A stretch of 64,000 nucleotides of DNA. Source: Saccharothrix sp. NRRL B-16314 (GTDB lineage Bacteria; Actinomycetota; Actinomycetes; Mycobacteriales; Pseudonocardiaceae). The notes beneath the pieces are model-generated. The model made no database searches and was not told where the DNA came from. It worked only from the letters and a program-made list of their open reading frames with translations. The stretch covers positions 535,384-599,383 of the forward strand of contig NZ_JNXC01000003.1 in the NCBI RefSeq assembly GCF_000716595.1. The letters run 5' to 3'. Shown one piece after another: positions 51,280-58,488 of the stretch (position 1 is the first letter of the stretch; every line of letters begins with the position of its first letter). Position numbers and translations under genes: made by a program.

Positions 51280-51412
51280 GGCGCCCGGCACAGGTACGCC
51301 GGCCGCGGATCGGTGTACCTGACTCGGGCTGTCCAGCACGGGCACGCCGGCCGCAGGACTGCGTCGGTGACTGGGCTGCCCGGCACCGGCGCACCGGCTG
51401 CGGGAAGGCTTC
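51280..51412. repeat. Three tandem 47-bp repeats
   Basis: Units begin at 51280, 51327 and 51374, exactly 47 bp apart, each starting GGGC[GT]xCCxGCAC and containing (G/A)CGCCGGC/CACCGGC. The third is cut short. They occupy most of the 322-bp gap between the unknown gene and pdtaR, in which nothing else was recognised apart from the pdtaR promoter. Confidence 0.65.
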
Positions 51413-51576
51413 CGCCTGGCGCGTTCGGTCGATCGGCCGGCCCCGAACCGGGCAAGCCGGCGGCGGTGGCCGCGATCACGGCCACGTCACCCCGGAGTGG
51501 CCCGACCCGCCGGTAGACTGCGGTTTCGTCCGACGCGACCGCGTCGAGCCGCCGTCAGAATGTCAGGAGGACCCCG

Positions 51577-52182
51577 GTGACCCAACCGGCTGCCGAGGCC
51601 CAGCCCGAGGCCGCGCCACGGCGAGTGCTCGTGGCCGAGGACGAAGCCCTCATCCGACTCGACCTGGTCGAGATGCTCCGCGAAGAGGGGTACGAGGTGG
51701 CCGGTCAGGCCGCCGACGGCGACGAGGCGGTCACGCTGGCCACCGAGCTGCGACCGGACCTGGTGATCATGGACGTCAAGATGCCGAAGGTCGACGGCAT
51801 CGAGGCCGCTTCGGTGATCGCGGGCAAGCGCATCGCCCCGGTCGTCATCCTCACCGCGTTCAGCCAGCGCGACCTCGTGGAGCGCGCGCGTGACGCCGGC
51901 GCCATGGCCTACCTGGTGAAGCCGTTCGCCAAGCGCGACCTGGTGCCCGCGATCGAGCTGGCGATGAGCCGGTTCGCCGAGTTGCAGGCGCTGGAGAACG
52001 AGGTCGCCGGGCTCACCGACCGGCTGGAGACGCGCAAGGTCGTGGAGCGCGCCAAGGGATTGCTGATGACCAAGCAGGGTCTGTCGGAGCCCGAGGCATT
52101 CCGTTGGGTGCAGCGGACGGCTATGGATCGCCGCACGACGATGAAGGCCGTGGCCGAAGCGGTCATCGAAAACTTCGGGTGA
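51577..52182 (+). CDS. pdtaR: ANTAR-domain response regulator, PdtaR-like
   Basis: A 201-aa response regulator. The receiver (about 15-130) has the acidic pair in VAEDEALIR, the phospho-acceptor Asp66 in LVIMDVKMP and the Lys in YLVKPFAK. The C-terminal ~60 residues are an ANTAR RNA-binding domain (VVERAKGLLMTKQGLSEPEAFRWVQRTAMD, cited for its AKGLLM and AFRWVQ core). PdtaR (Rv1626) works with the PdtaS kinase to antiterminate transcripts by binding paired hairpins. GTG 51577 follows a consensus AGGAGG (51565-51570); -10 TAGACT is at 51514-51519. The cognate kinase is not adjacent. Confidence 0.88.
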   Translation: MTQPAAEAQPEAAPRRVLVAEDEALIRLDLVEMLREEGYEVAGQAADGDEAVTLATELRPDLVIMDVKMPKVDGIEAASVIAGKRIAPVVILTAFSQRDLVERARDAGAMAYLVKPFAKRDLVPAIELAMSRFAELQALENEVAGLTDRLETRKVVERAKGLLMTKQGLSEPEAFRWVQRTAMDRRTTMKAVAEAVIENFG

Positions 52183-52401
52183 CTAACTCCCGCGAGTGAT
52201 ACACGTTCGAGTATCGGACAGTACGTCGGGTCATTGTTGGTTACTGCCCGCATTGGCCGTGTGACCTGCGGCGATTTGAGCTGGATTTAGGGTTGTTAAC
52301 GCTGGGGCATTTTCCGGTGACTACCGTCACGATGTGGACACAGAGCAGTAAGACCACCTGTTCATCGAACTCACATGAAGCTACGTTCCTGCCCTAACCC
52401 A

Positions 52402-52433
52402 GCCCTCGTGTGAGGGCATCCGCCTACCGGCGG
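52402..52433 (+). promoter_or_regulatory. Two leader hairpins before the branched-chain amino-acid operon
   Basis: GCCCTC-GTGT-GAGGGC (52402-52417) and CCGCC-TACC-GGCGG (52420-52433) lie 30-60 nt before the livJ start. Adjacent small hairpins upstream of a transporter fit an ANTAR target or an attenuator, but that is speculation. The remaining 5' gap from 52183 shows nothing else definite. Confidence 0.35.
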
Positions 52434-52461
52434 CATGGTTGGTGTCATGGGAGGTATTCCG

Positions 52462-53640
52462 GTGTCAGGAGCACGACTCGGCCGAGTTCTGGCGCTGGCG
52501 GCGGCTTCGTCGCTGGTGCTCGCGGCTTGCGCCGGCGGCGGTGGCGGCGGCGGCGATGCGGGTGGCGAAGTCACCTCGGTCAAGATCGGGTTCATGGGTG
52601 ACCTCACCGGTGAGAACTCGGCGATCGTGATCCCGCCGCGCAACGGCGCGAAGATGGCGATCGACGAGTACAACGCCAAGAGCCCCAAGGTCAAGATCGA
52701 GCTGGTGCCGTACGACAGCCAGGGCAAGCCCGACCAGGCGACCTCGCTGATCACGAAGGCCGTCACCCAGGACAAGATCGTCGGCCTCATCGGCCCGGCC
52801 TTCTCCGGTGAGTCGAAGGCCATCGGCGGCCAGCTGGAGGAGAGCAAGCTCCCCAGCGTCTCGCCGTCCGCCACGAACCCCGGCCTGGCGCAGAACGGCT
52901 GGACCTACTGGCACCGCGTCGTCGCGAACGACGACGACCAGGGCCCCGGCATCGCCGAGTTCCTGGTGAAGGCGAAGGCCCCGAAGAAGGCGTTCGTCCT
53001 GTCCGACGACCAGGAGTACAGCGTCGGCCTGGCCGACGCCGTCGCCAAGTCGTTCGAGTCCGCGGGCGTCACGGTCGAGCGGGACAAGTTCGCCAAGGAC
53101 GCGTCCGACTACTCGTCCACCGTCACGAAGGTCGCCGCGTCGAAGCCCGACGTGATCGTCTTCGGCGGTTACTACGCGCAGGCCGGCCGGCTGCTCAAGC
53201 AGCTGCGCGACGGCGGCGTCACGGCCACCTTCGCCTCCGGCGACGGCTCGCTCGACCAGCAGCTGGTGACCGGTGCGGGCGCCCAGGCGGCCGAGGGCGC
53301 AGTCCTCGCCTGCCCGTGCAACATCCCGTCGGCGGACGTGACCGGCCCGTTGAAGGAGTTCTTCGACAAGTACAAGGCGAGCGCCGGCGCCGACCCTGCG
53401 ATCTACGCGACCGAGGGCTACGACGCCGCGACCGCCTTCATCAAGGCCGTCGAGGCGGGCAACACCACCGGTGAGAAGATCAACGAGTACCTGAAGACGA
53501 TCAGCTTCGAGGGCGTCTCCAAGCCGATCAAGTTCAAGGCGAACGGCGAGCCCGAGAACAACGCGATCTTCGTCTACCAGGTCAAGGGCGGCGTCCTCAA
53601 GCTGCTCGGGCCGGCCGAGGAAGCGAAGCTCGAGGGCTGA
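52462..53640 (+). CDS. livJ: Branched-chain amino-acid ABC transporter substrate-binding lipoprotein
   Basis: A 392-aa lipoprotein: lipobox VLAAC (Cys23) and a Gly linker, then a Leu/Ile/Val-binding type-1 fold (IGFMGDLTGENSAI, VGLIGPAFSGESKAIGGQ, FVLSDDQEYSVGLADAVAKSF). GTG 52462 is preferred since GGGAGG (52449-52454) precedes it; ATG 52435 and 52447 would extend the signal. It captures branched-chain amino acids or a related compound for the permeases downstream. Confidence 0.88.
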   Translation: MSGARLGRVLALAAASSLVLAACAGGGGGGGDAGGEVTSVKIGFMGDLTGENSAIVIPPRNGAKMAIDEYNAKSPKVKIELVPYDSQGKPDQATSLITKAVTQDKIVGLIGPAFSGESKAIGGQLEESKLPSVSPSATNPGLAQNGWTYWHRVVANDDDQGPGIAEFLVKAKAPKKAFVLSDDQEYSVGLADAVAKSFESAGVTVERDKFAKDASDYSSTVTKVAASKPDVIVFGGYYAQAGRLLKQLRDGGVTATFASGDGSLDQQLVTGAGAQAAEGAVLACPCNIPSADVTGPLKEFFDKYKASAGADPAIYATEGYDAATAFIKAVEAGNTTGEKINEYLKTISFEGVSKPIKFKANGEPENNAIFVYQVKGGVLKLLGPAEEAKLEG

Positions 53641-53674
53641 TCCGGGACGGATTAGGCAAGCAAGCTGGCGAGCT

Positions 53675-53715
53675 GGGGAGCGGGAGCGTCGTACGAACGG
53701 CTGCTCCCGCTCCCC
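53675..53715 (+). terminator. Partial terminator between livJ and livH
   Basis: GGGGAGCGGGAGC (53675-53687) pairs perfectly with GCTCCCGCTCCCC (53703-53715), a 13-bp stem with a 15-nt loop. It would let the binding protein be made in excess of the membrane parts. Confidence 0.75.
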
Positions 53716-53764
53716 ACCACTATGGCTATGTTCTCTCCCCGCCCGTCTCGTGAGGCAACCTGTC

Positions 53765-54727
53765 ATGCTTGATGATTTTCTCAACCAGTTCCTACCCAGC
53801 ACGGTGGGCGGACTGGTGTTCGGCTCCATCTACGCGCTGATCGCCCTCGGCTACACGATGGTCTACGGCGTGCTGCGTCTGATCAACTTCGCGCACTCCG
53901 AGATCTTCATGATCGGCACGTTCACGTCGCTCGTGGTGATCACCGCGATCGCCCCCGCGTCGCCGCTGACCGGGTTCGCGCTGTTCGGCGTGATGCTGTT
54001 GATCATTCTGTTGTCGGCCGCGATCTCCGGTGGCGCCGCGGTCCTGCTGGAGCTGGTGGCCTACCGGCCGCTGCGCAAGAAGGGCGCCACCCGGCTCACC
54101 GCACTGATCTCCGCGATCGGCGCGTCGCTGTTCCTGCAGGAGCTGTTCGCGCTGGTCATCATCCCGTGGCTGACCGGCAAGCCCGGCCGCAACCAGCAGT
54201 CCGCGCCGCGCATCGTCGACCGCGACACCGTGTTCTCCATCGGCAACGCGGCGATCCGCACCGACCACATCATCGTGATCGTGGCCGCGGTCATCATGAT
54301 GATCGCGCTGGACCGCGTGGTGAACCGCACCAAGATCGGTCGCGGTATCCGCGCCACCGCGCAGGACCCCGAAGCCGCCGTCCTCATGGGCGTGAGCATC
54401 GACAACATCGTGCGGGTCACGTTCCTCCTCGGCGGCGCGATGGCCGGTGTCGCCGGCGCGCTTTACCTGATGGAGTTCGAGAACACCGTCTTCAACGTCG
54501 GTTTCGTGCTCGGCATCAAAGCGTTCACCGCGGCCGTGCTCGGCGGTATCGGCAACCTCCGCGGCGCACTGCTCGGCGGTATCGTGCTCGGCCTCATCGA
54601 GAACTGGGGCGCGATCTTCCTGGGTTCGGAGTGGAAGGACGTGATCGCGTTCACCGTGCTGGTGGTCGTGCTGATGTTCCGCCCCACCGGCATCCTGGGT
54701 GAATCCCTACAGAAGGCCCGCGCATGA
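53765..54727 (+). CDS. livH: Branched-chain amino-acid ABC transporter permease LivH
   Basis: A 320-aa permease with about 8 helices. SIYALIALGYTMVYGVLRLINFAHSEIFMIG (core ALGYTMVYGVLRLINFAH) is the LivH signature; AFTAAVLGGIGNLRGALLGG is the EAA-type coupling region. ATG 53765 is preferred; GTGAGGC upstream serves as ribosome site. Overlaps livM by four bases. Confidence 0.92.
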   Translation: MLDDFLNQFLPSTVGGLVFGSIYALIALGYTMVYGVLRLINFAHSEIFMIGTFTSLVVITAIAPASPLTGFALFGVMLLIILLSAAISGGAAVLLELVAYRPLRKKGATRLTALISAIGASLFLQELFALVIIPWLTGKPGRNQQSAPRIVDRDTVFSIGNAAIRTDHIIVIVAAVIMMIALDRVVNRTKIGRGIRATAQDPEAAVLMGVSIDNIVRVTFLLGGAMAGVAGALYLMEFENTVFNVGFVLGIKAFTAAVLGGIGNLRGALLGGIVLGLIENWGAIFLGSEWKDVIAFTVLVVVLMFRPTGILGESLQKARA

Positions 54728-55890
54728 AAGGCAACGGAGTGACTGGCAACGCGAATCCGTTGAGGCGCGTTGGCGCCCTGGTCGACGGTGCCCGCGACTG
54801 GTGGGAACACGCCAAGGTGTGGCAGCGGTACCTCGTGTACCTGGGCGCGATCGTGTTCGCGCTGATCCTGCCCGCGCCGTGGATCGGCACCTTCATGTCG
54901 CCCGGCTCGGACTGGACCACGGTCCTGATCTACCCGATCGGCACCTACATCCTGCTCGCCGTCGGCCTGAACGTGGTGGTCGGCCAGGCAGGTCTGCTCG
55001 ACCTCGGCTTCGTCGCGTTCTTCGCCATCGGCGGCTACTCGGTGGCCTACTTCGCCACCCAGTACGGCTGGAACTACTGGGCGACGGTGGCGTTCGGCAT
55101 CCTGCTCGCCGCCGTGTCCGGTGTCATCCTGGGCGCGCCGACGCTGCGACTGCGCGGCGACTACCTGGCGATCGTGACGCTCGGGTTCGGCGAGATCGTC
55201 CGGATCACCGCGAACAACACCGACGAGATCGGCGGCGCACGCGGCATCACCAACGTGCCGCACCCGCCCGACATCCCCGGTGTGGTCGAGTTCGCGCTGC
55301 TCCCCGCGCCGTACTACTACCTGATGCTGATCGCCATCATCCTGGTGATCATCTTCTCGGTGCGGCTGCAGAAGAGCCGGGTCGGCCGCGCGTGGGCCGC
55401 GATCCGCGAGGACGAGGACGCGGCCGAGCTGATGGGCGTGCCGACGTTCAAGTTCAAGCTCCTCGCGTTCGCCATCGGCGCCATGATCGGCGGCCTGGCG
55501 GGCGGCATGTACGCGGGCAAGGCCGTGTTCATCGAGCCGAACACGTTCCCGTTCATCCTGTCCGCGACGATCCTCGCCGCCGTCGTGCTCGGCGGCTCCG
55601 GCAACCTGCCCGGCGTCATGCTCGGCGCGTTCGTCATCGCCTGGCTGCCCGAGCGGTTCCGCGAGGTCGAGTGGCTGAAGACCGCCCTCGGCGGCAAGGA
55701 CCCGGCCGAGTTCCGCATCCTGCTGTTCGGCGGCGTGCTGGTGCTGATGATGGCGCTCCGGCCGGAAGGCCTGCTGCCCTCGCGGCGGCGCAAGGCCGAG
55801 TTGCACGAGGGAACCGGCGGCATGGGCACCATGGGTGCCGAGGTCCCGGGTCCGGACACCGATGTGACCACGACGGAGGCGGCCAAGTGA
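54724..55890 (+). CDS. livM: Branched-chain amino-acid ABC transporter permease LivM
   Basis: A 388-aa permease: GLNVVVGQAGLLDLGFVAFFAIGGY and LRGDYLAIVTLGFGEIVRI are LivM hallmarks, and ILAAVVLGGSGNLPGVMLGA the coupling loop. An acidic C-terminal tail of about 35 residues follows the last helix. ATGA overlap with livH and GTGA overlap with livG. Confidence 0.92.
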   Translation: MKGNGVTGNANPLRRVGALVDGARDWWEHAKVWQRYLVYLGAIVFALILPAPWIGTFMSPGSDWTTVLIYPIGTYILLAVGLNVVVGQAGLLDLGFVAFFAIGGYSVAYFATQYGWNYWATVAFGILLAAVSGVILGAPTLRLRGDYLAIVTLGFGEIVRITANNTDEIGGARGITNVPHPPDIPGVVEFALLPAPYYYLMLIAIILVIIFSVRLQKSRVGRAWAAIREDEDAAELMGVPTFKFKLLAFAIGAMIGGLAGGMYAGKAVFIEPNTFPFILSATILAAVVLGGSGNLPGVMLGAFVIAWLPERFREVEWLKTALGGKDPAEFRILLFGGVLVLMMALRPEGLLPSRRRKAELHEGTGGMGTMGAEVPGPDTDVTTTEAAK

Positions 55891-56663
55891 GCACTCCCGT
55901 CCTTCAGCTGGACAACGTGACCATGCGCTTCGGCGGCGTGGTCGCCCTCCGCGAGGCGAAGATCAGCGTCAACCAGGGCGAGATCTTCGCCCTGATCGGC
56001 CCGAACGGCGCGGGCAAGACCACCGTGTTCAACGTGGTCACCGGCGTCTACCAGCCGACCGAGGGCCAGGTGCTGTTCAACGGCACGCGGATCGACGGCG
56101 GCAAGCGGTTCAAGATCACCAAGCAGGGCGTCGCCCGCACGTTCCAGAACATCCGGCTGTTCCACAACATGTCGGCGCTGGAGAACGTGATGGTGGGCGC
56201 GGACGCGCACCACAAGACCGGTGCGATCGGCGCGACGCTGGGCCTGCCCTGGCACCGCAAGGAGGAGAAGCGCGGCCGTGAGCTGGCCCGGGAGCTGCTG
56301 GACTTCGTCGGCATCCCCGGCCGGATGAGCGAGACCGCGAAGAACCTGCCCTACGGCGACCAGCGGCGGCTCGAGATCGCCCGCGCCCTGGCCACGGACC
56401 CGAAGCTGCTCCTGCTGGACGAGCCCGCGGCCGGGATGAACCCGGCCGAGAAGGAATCGCTCCAGGCGCTGATCCGCAAGATCCGCGACAGCGGTCGGAC
56501 CGTGCTGCTGATCGAGCACGACATGAGCCTGGTCATGGGCGTCAGCGACCGCGTGGCGGTGCTGGACTTCGGCCAGCTGATCGCAGAAGGGCTCCCGCAA
56601 GAGGTGCAGAACAACCCGAAGGTCATCGAGGCCTACCTGGGGGTGTCCGAAGATGCTTCTTGA
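55887..56663 (+). CDS. livG: Branched-chain amino-acid ABC transporter ATP-binding protein LivG
   Basis: A 258-aa ATPase: Walker A GPNGAGKTT, GVARTFQNIRLFHNMSALENVMVG, signature YGDQRRLEIARAL, Walker B LLLLDEPAAGMNP. The LivG-specific long insertion and the H-loop IEHDMSLV are present. GTG start at 55887 in the livM stop. It overlaps livF by 11 bp. Confidence 0.93.
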   Translation: MSTPVLQLDNVTMRFGGVVALREAKISVNQGEIFALIGPNGAGKTTVFNVVTGVYQPTEGQVLFNGTRIDGGKRFKITKQGVARTFQNIRLFHNMSALENVMVGADAHHKTGAIGATLGLPWHRKEEKRGRELARELLDFVGIPGRMSETAKNLPYGDQRRLEIARALATDPKLLLLDEPAAGMNPAEKESLQALIRKIRDSGRTVLLIEHDMSLVMGVSDRVAVLDFGQLIAEGLPQEVQNNPKVIEAYLGVSEDAS

Positions 56664-57357
56664 GGTCAACGACATCCACGTGCACTACGGCAAGATCGCC
56701 GCTATCAAGGGCATCAGCCTCCAGGTGGACGAAGGCGAGATCGTGTCGCTGATCGGGGCCAACGGCGCCGGCAAGACGACGACGCTCAAGACGATCTCCG
56801 GCCTGCGCCCGCTGACCAGCGGCCAGATCGTGTTCAACGGCGACGACATCTCCAAGATGGCCGGCCACAAGCGGGTCGTCGCGGGTATCGGCCAGTCACC
56901 GGAAGGCCGCGGCGTGTTCCCCGGCATGACGGTGCAGGAGAACCTCCTGATGGGCGCGTACACCCGCAAGGACGCCCTTGACGCCGACCTGGCCGAGGTC
57001 TACGAGCTGTTCCCGCGCCTCGCGGAGCGGAAGAGCCAGTTCGGCGGCACCATGTCCGGTGGCGAGCAGCAGATGATCGCCATCGGCCGGGCGCTGATGA
57101 CCAAGCCGAAGGTGCTCCTGCTCGACGAGCCGTCGATGGGCCTCGCGCCCATGCTCATCGCGCAGATCTTCGAGATCATCAAGGAGATCAACAAGCGCGG
57201 CACGACCGTGCTGCTGGTGGAGCAGAACGCGCAGCAGGCGCTGAAGCTCTCCCACCGCGCGTACGTGCTGGAGACCGGCCGGGTCGTGAAGAGCGCACCC
57301 GGACCGGAGCTCCTGGACGACCCGCAGGTGCGCGCCGCGTACCTCGGGGGTCACTGA
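56653..57357 (+). CDS. livF: Branched-chain amino-acid ABC transporter ATP-binding protein LivF
   Basis: A 234-aa ATPase: Walker A GANGAGKTT, SPEGRGVFPGMTVQENLLMG, signature MSGGEQQMIAIGRAL, Walker B VLLLDEPSMGLAPM. It pairs with LivG. Last gene of the operon; a hairpin overlapping the convergent lipoprotein gene's end follows. Confidence 0.93.
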   Translation: MLLEVNDIHVHYGKIAAIKGISLQVDEGEIVSLIGANGAGKTTTLKTISGLRPLTSGQIVFNGDDISKMAGHKRVVAGIGQSPEGRGVFPGMTVQENLLMGAYTRKDALDADLAEVYELFPRLAERKSQFGGTMSGGEQQMIAIGRALMTKPKVLLLDEPSMGLAPMLIAQIFEIIKEINKRGTTVLLVEQNAQQALKLSHRAYVLETGRVVKSAPGPELLDDPQVRAAYLGGH

Positions 57358-57363
57358 GGCAGA

Positions 57364-57398
57364 CCCGCCGGCCCGGCCGCTACGGCTGGGCCAGCGGG
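57364..57398. terminator. Terminator after livF, shared with convergent gene
   Basis: CCCGCCGGCCC (57364-57374) pairs with GGGCCAGCGGG (57388-57398) with one mismatch. It overlaps the last codons of the minus-strand lipoprotein gene. Confidence 0.55.
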
Positions 57399-57943
57399 AT
57401 CTCGGTGCTCGACCCGTCCTTCAGGTCGGTCAGCGTCGGACCGCCGTACACGCGCAGGGCCAGCGGCTTCGCGTCCTTCGGCAGGTCGTAGTAGACGTCG
57501 TACTCCAGGCGCACGTTCGCGCCGAGGTCGATCGTCTCCGGCTGCCGCTTCACGTTCATCGCCTGCGTGTCCACGTGGTGCTCGGTCTCGCGGTGGTCGA
57601 CCATCACGTGCCGGCGCGCGTCGAACGACACGCTGCTGCGACCGTTGTTGATCACGCTCAGCCGGATCCGGACGAACTGGCCCTTGGCGTGGTACTCGGC
57701 GTGGCTGCCGATCAGCGTCGGCATCTCCGCGGTCATCCCCAGCAGCGTGAACGCCGTGTCGCCGTCCAACGTGGTGGGGATCTTCAGCACCTTCTCGTCC
57801 GGCCGCACCGCCTGCGCCGGCACCGGGTACGTCGGGACGGGGGACGTCACCGATCCCGGGCCCGCCTCGACCGGCATCCCGCCGCACGCCGTCGCCGACC
57901 CGGCCGCCAGGACCACCGACATCACCGCCACCACCCGCCGCAC
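57380..57943 (-). CDS. DUF4352-like secreted lipoprotein
   Basis: A 187-aa lipoprotein, lipobox ATAC (Cys20), with a Pro-rich linker (SPVPTYPVPA). The rest is an Ig-like beta domain: YHAKGQFVRIRLSVINNGRSSVSFD and LEYDVYYDLPKDAKPLALRVYG fit the DUF4352/telomere-repeat-factor-like fold of actinobacterial lipoproteins. GTG 57943 is used; several in-frame GTGs exist, and the AGGTGGG just before this one favours it. Role unknown. Confidence 0.75.
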   Translation of the reverse strand: MRRVVAVMSVVLAAGSATACGGMPVEAGPGSVTSPVPTYPVPAQAVRPDEKVLKIPTTLDGDTAFTLLGMTAEMPTLIGSHAEYHAKGQFVRIRLSVINNGRSSVSFDARRHVMVDHRETEHHVDTQAMNVKRQPETIDLGANVRLEYDVYYDLPKDAKPLALRVYGGPTLTDLKDGSSTEIPLAQP

Positions 57944-58011
57944 GCCCACCTCCACCTCACGTGTTCCCCCGCCCGGCGGTATTCCACGCCGGCGGGCGAC
58001 CGGACCGACAT

Positions 58012-58434
58012 TCACGCTTTAGGGGCATCCTTGAGGAAGCAGGTGAGCCGGGCCGTGCACGCGCGGCGCCCCTGCTCGTCGGTGATCGCGATCTCGTAGG
58101 TGGCCGTGCTGCGACCGCGGTGCAGCGGCGTGCACACGCCCGTGACGACACCCTCCGTGACGCCCCGGTGGTGCGTGCAGGACAGCTCCAGCCCAACCGC
58201 CAGCCGGTCCGGCGCCGCGTGCATGGCCGCCGCGATCGAGCCCAACGTCTCCGCCAGCGCCGCGTTCGCGCCTCCGTGCAGCAACCCGTACGGCTGCCGG
58301 TTGCCCTTCACCGGCATCGTCCCGACCAGCCGTTCGGCATCCCAATGGGTGATCTCGATGCCGAGTCTCGCGGTCAGCTGCTCGTGGGCCGAGCCCTGGT
58401 CGGCGCCGGGGATCTCCTCGGGTGCTGGCGTCAC
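58012..58434 (-). CDS. Hotdog-fold acyl-CoA thioesterase (PaaI-like)
   Basis: A 140-aa hotdog protein. GLLHGGANAALAETLGS is the active-site helix with Asn/Glu as in PaaI and menaquinone thioesterases; VGLELSCTHHRGVTEGVV is the conserved strand. GTG 58434 is preferred since GTGGAG lies 7 nt before it and the likely transcript start is about 30 nt upstream. The open frame reaches GTG 58473, but that codon lies in the -10 box. It may release CoA from aryl- or acyl-CoA. Divergent from polA. Confidence 0.8.
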   Translation of the reverse strand: MTPAPEEIPGADQGSAHEQLTARLGIEITHWDAERLVGTMPVKGNRQPYGLLHGGANAALAETLGSIAAAMHAAPDRLAVGLELSCTHHRGVTEGVVTGVCTPLHRGRSTATYEIAITDEQGRRACTARLTCFLKDAPKA

Positions 58435-58471
58435 GTGCGTGCTCCACTCGGTGCAGAACTGTCGGACCCTC

Positions 58472-58488
58472 ACCCTAGACTCGCCGGG
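58472..58488. promoter_or_regulatory. Overlapping symmetric divergent promoter (thioesterase / polA)
   Basis: ACCCTAGACT (58472-58481) reads as TAGACT on the plus strand and TAGGGT on the minus, sharing the central TA. The plus-strand box is 7 nt before the polA GTG, so polA should be leaderless. Confidence 0.6.

Noticed and set aside
52295..52310. Additional LacI-type operator (GTTAACGCT) before livJ
   Set aside because: Only a half-site; the second half does not match.
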